From the NCBI RefSeq assembly GCF_000306115.2, contig NZ_AKWX02000012.1, positions 62,001 to 126,000 on the forward strand: a stretch of 64,000 bases of DNA, written 5' to 3'. This DNA is from Leptospira wolffii serovar Khorat str. Khorat-H2. Lineage in GTDB: Bacteria; Spirochaetota; Leptospiria; Leptospirales; Leptospiraceae. The position numbers and the translations under genes were made by a program. The notes under the pieces were generated by a model. The model did no database searches and was not told where the DNA came from. It saw only the letters and a list, made by a program, of their open reading frames with translations. Shown here one piece after another: positions 62,257-64,000 of this stretch (positions within the stretch are counted from its first letter, which is position 1; every line of letters begins with the position of its first letter).

Positions 62257-63120
62257 ATGTACTTTCGTAAGATTCTTCTCGTGCTTGTTCTTCCCTCCTT
62301 GGTTTTTGCGGAAGAAGCTCCTATATCGTCTCCTGAAATCTACGATACTAAGACCAAGACTCGTACTTCCTGGGCTTCGATCGAAGAAAGAGTCAAGGAT
62401 GCGGACGTAATCGTGTTCGGAGAGGAGCATAACGACTCTAAAGGTCATGCATGGAAATTGGAAGCCTTAAAAAGACTCTCTGCGAAGTATCCGATTTCAC
62501 TTTCTCTCGAAATGTTGGAACGGGACCAACAAAGATCCGTGGACGAGTTCGCTCGGGACGAGATCACGGAGAAAGGGTTTCTGAATTCTGGGAAATTCTG
62601 GCCGAACTACCAAACGGATTATCATCCTTTGGTAATGTTCGCCAAAGAAAACCGGATCCCGATTCTAGCGGCAAACGCTCCGAAAAAATACGTGAATCTG
62701 GTATCCTCCAAGGGGATAGGTGCTTTGTATAAGATTCGTTCTCCATATTTGCCTCCTCGCTATCTTTACAAGATGCATAGACAGAAGGAATACGAGGAAT
62801 TGGTATTATCCGCGATGAGCGGTCATTCGGTCGGGATGAATTTCGATCCGGAAAAGTTTTTGGATTCCCAGTATGTATGGGACGCAAGCATGTCGGATGC
62901 GATCGCAAACGCTTTCTATGCGAACGGGAGAAAGGTCTTCCAGGTAAACGGGAGATTTCATACGGATTCCGGGCTTGGTTTGACGCATAGACTCCGCCAA
63001 TACGGATTGAAGGTTTTAGTTCTAAGTATTTTTCCCGGTTTCGAGGGGGAGAATCTAACCGATAAGGATTGGGCTCTCGGAGATTTCGTGATTCTTAGCG
63101 AAAGAAAACCTCTTCCGTAA
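62257..63120 (+). CDS. ChaN-like haem-binding/Tiki-superfamily protein
   Basis: 287 residues. Signal peptide MYFRKILLVLVLPSLVFAE (cut near 18). The DUF399/ChaN signatures are DVIVFGEEHNDSKGH (about 49-63) with Glu-His, SLSLEMLERDQQRS (about 85-98), PILAANAPKKYVNLV (about 132-146) and the C-terminal KVFQVNGRFHTDSGLGLTHRL (about 226-246). Related proteins bind haem or act as metalloproteases. No lipobox is seen. It is upstream of the penicillin-binding protein gene by 48 bases and probably co-transcribed. Confidence 0.82.
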   Translation: MYFRKILLVLVLPSLVFAEEAPISSPEIYDTKTKTRTSWASIEERVKDADVIVFGEEHNDSKGHAWKLEALKRLSAKYPISLSLEMLERDQQRSVDEFARDEITEKGFLNSGKFWPNYQTDYHPLVMFAKENRIPILAANAPKKYVNLVSSKGIGALYKIRSPYLPPRYLYKMHRQKEYEELVLSAMSGHSVGMNFDPEKFLDSQYVWDASMSDAIANAFYANGRKVFQVNGRFHTDSGLGLTHRLRQYGLKVLVLSIFPGFEGENLTDKDWALGDFVILSERKPLP

Positions 63121-63168
63121 CACTTTCTTGCTTGTAGGAGGAGACATTTCCTCCGAAATTTACTAGGG

Positions 63169-64000
63169 ATGTTGGAAACTAAGGTACGCAATCTTACTGA
63201 TCCTAGGTTCGAATGCCTTTCTTGCGGAACAGTCTCCCGTCTGCCTGAAGGAGTTCCTACAGGTACCGTATTCAAACTCACCTGCTACCGATGCGGAAAC
63301 AAGGCCTTAGTCCAACTACAGCCGAAGGCTCCCGAACCAGTAACGGATCGACCTTTTCCTAAGGCGGATCCTCCCATTTTTTCCCGCAATCCTGAGTTCC
63401 AAAATTCGGAAAACAAGAAGCCTTCTAAAGAGAAAGAGGAAAGCTTCGGGGAGAAAATCAGCGGCTTAATTTCTTCCTGGAAAAAGAAGCTTTCTCCCGA
63501 GTCCGGCGAGGAGAGGCCTTGGTTTCAAAGAGTGAAAACGGGGGTCGAGTACGGCTCCCCGACGGAATTCCATCGTCCGATCAAGACCCTTGCGGAAAGG
63601 CTCGTGGAAAGAGGAAAGAAATTCAGTTTTCCTCGATTTCGACTTAACTTTTGGCTAATAGTTTTACCGGTTCCTTTCGCTCTCGCTTTTCTGATTTTCT
63701 TCTGGATGGGGGTCATACAGAGAGAAGGAGAAATCCAGGGTTTATTAAATATTTTTTATATTCATCAGCCTACCGTAATTTACGATAGGGACGGCAAGAA
63801 AGTTTCTGAGATATTCGGTAAGAAGACAAGTAATCTGGAATGGGACGCCTATCCGGAAAATCTGAAGAAGATGGTCCTTCTCGTGGAGGATAGGAGCTTT
63901 TTCTCCCACGGCGGGATCCATTATTCCTCCGTATTGCGTGCCTTCTTCGTAAACGTCACTAGTTTTAGATTCAAGCAAGGCGCGTCCACCATTACCCAGC
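63169..64000 (+). CDS. Class A penicillin-binding protein (glycosyltransferase GT51), N-terminal part
   Basis: The frame runs from ATG 63169 off the right edge (277 residues seen). Residues 1-45 carry two CxxC pairs (FECLSCG, TCYRCGN), a zinc-ribbon (MJ0042-like) segment in the cytoplasm. A charged low-complexity linker follows (about 50-125), then one membrane helix (WLIVLPVPFALAFLIFFWMGV, about 158-178). The GT51 domain begins at about 193: TVIYDRDGKKVSEIF, the catalytic-Glu motif LVEDRSFFSHGGI (about 237-249) and the second motif KQGASTITQ (about 269-277). It polymerises lipid II; transpeptidase motifs should follow beyond the window. The zinc-ribbon head is unusual for the family. Confidence 0.85.
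   Translation, partial: MLETKVRNLTDPRFECLSCGTVSRLPEGVPTGTVFKLTCYRCGNKALVQLQPKAPEPVTDRPFPKADPPIFSRNPEFQNSENKKPSKEKEESFGEKISGLISSWKKKLSPESGEERPWFQRVKTGVEYGSPTEFHRPIKTLAERLVERGKKFSFPRFRLNFWLIVLPVPFALAFLIFFWMGVIQREGEIQGLLNIFYIHQPTVIYDRDGKKVSEIFGKKTSNLEWDAYPENLKKMVLLVEDRSFFSHGGIHYSSVLRAFFVNVTSFRFKQGASTITQ

Noticed and set aside
1..64000. CRISPR array, insertion sequence or prophage
   Set aside because: No regularly spaced direct repeats, transposase, integrase or phage structural genes were found on either strand.

Overview
The window is a piece of a spirochaete chromosome, most likely Leptospira. The clearest evidence is a spiro-SPASM radical SAM protein next to a SpsF/SpsG-type fusion, together with many lipoproteins that have loose spirochaete-style lipoboxes, fatty-acid degradation genes, and housekeeping genes of the expected type (prfB, purD, valS, lysC, yebC-ruvC, coaX-birA-crcB). 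Base composition looks higher in G+C than L. interrogans or L. biflexa, which would fit an intermediate-type Leptospira, but I cannot measure this or name a species. No rRNA, tRNA, insertion sequence, prophage or CRISPR array was seen.

Layout. 1-5102: a cut-off M28 peptidase, a small lipoprotein, a DoxX-like/HxlR divergent pair and a four-gene MFP-permease-ATPase-TetR efflux operon preceded by a perfect 10-9-10 palindrome. 5126-6552: an AT-rich two-gene cassette behind a 14-bp perfect palindrome, pairing a class III nucleotide-cyclase-like protein with a Panacea (DUF4065) protein, which looks like an undescribed toxin-antitoxin or defence module. 6585-24809: housekeeping genes (prfB, purD, valS), a TetR-DUF1801 pair, a small lipoprotein-like gene with a frameshifted tandem copy, the lysC-surA-spiroSPASM-spsFG operon and two sodium-coupled transporters. 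24894-33020: a LytTR two-component system with a pectin-acetylesterase-like lipoprotein, a GC-rich probably structured non-coding stretch, yebC-ruvC, a WG-repeat lipoprotein, and birA-coaX-crcB. 33150-46049: an RND pump with its TolC partner, acyl-CoA dehydrogenase, lipoprotein MsrB, a hydrolase with a basic tail, a TetR-regulated thioesterase-thiolase pair and a VapBC module.

The most striking part is 46213-60696. Two divergent intergenic regions (49406-49743 and 52327-52679) each hold two near-consensus sigma-54 (-24/-12) promoters facing outward, around a tandem pair of 18-bp palindromes spaced 31-33 bp apart. Distances from palindromes to promoters are almost identical in the two regions. 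The four promoters serve a membrane SpoIIE-type phosphatase (and probably a bile-acid-symporter-family transporter behind it), an outer-membrane beta-barrel, a secreted esterase and a lipoprotein hydrolase. Directly next to them is a gene for an unusual transmembrane sigma-54 activator (multi-TM, extracytoplasmic region, HAMP, AAA+, Fis helix-turn-helix). Its sensor half has the same layout as that of the phosphatase. A hotdog-fold protein and a neutral-ceramidase-like lipoprotein follow. I infer a self-contained sigma-54 regulon, sensed at the membrane, for secreted lipid/ester hydrolysis and uptake, feeding the fatty-acid degradation genes at 37834-45298. The right end is an exported glutathione peroxidase, a dienelactone hydrolase, a ChaN-like protein and the start of a class A penicillin-binding protein with an N-terminal zinc-ribbon-like segment.
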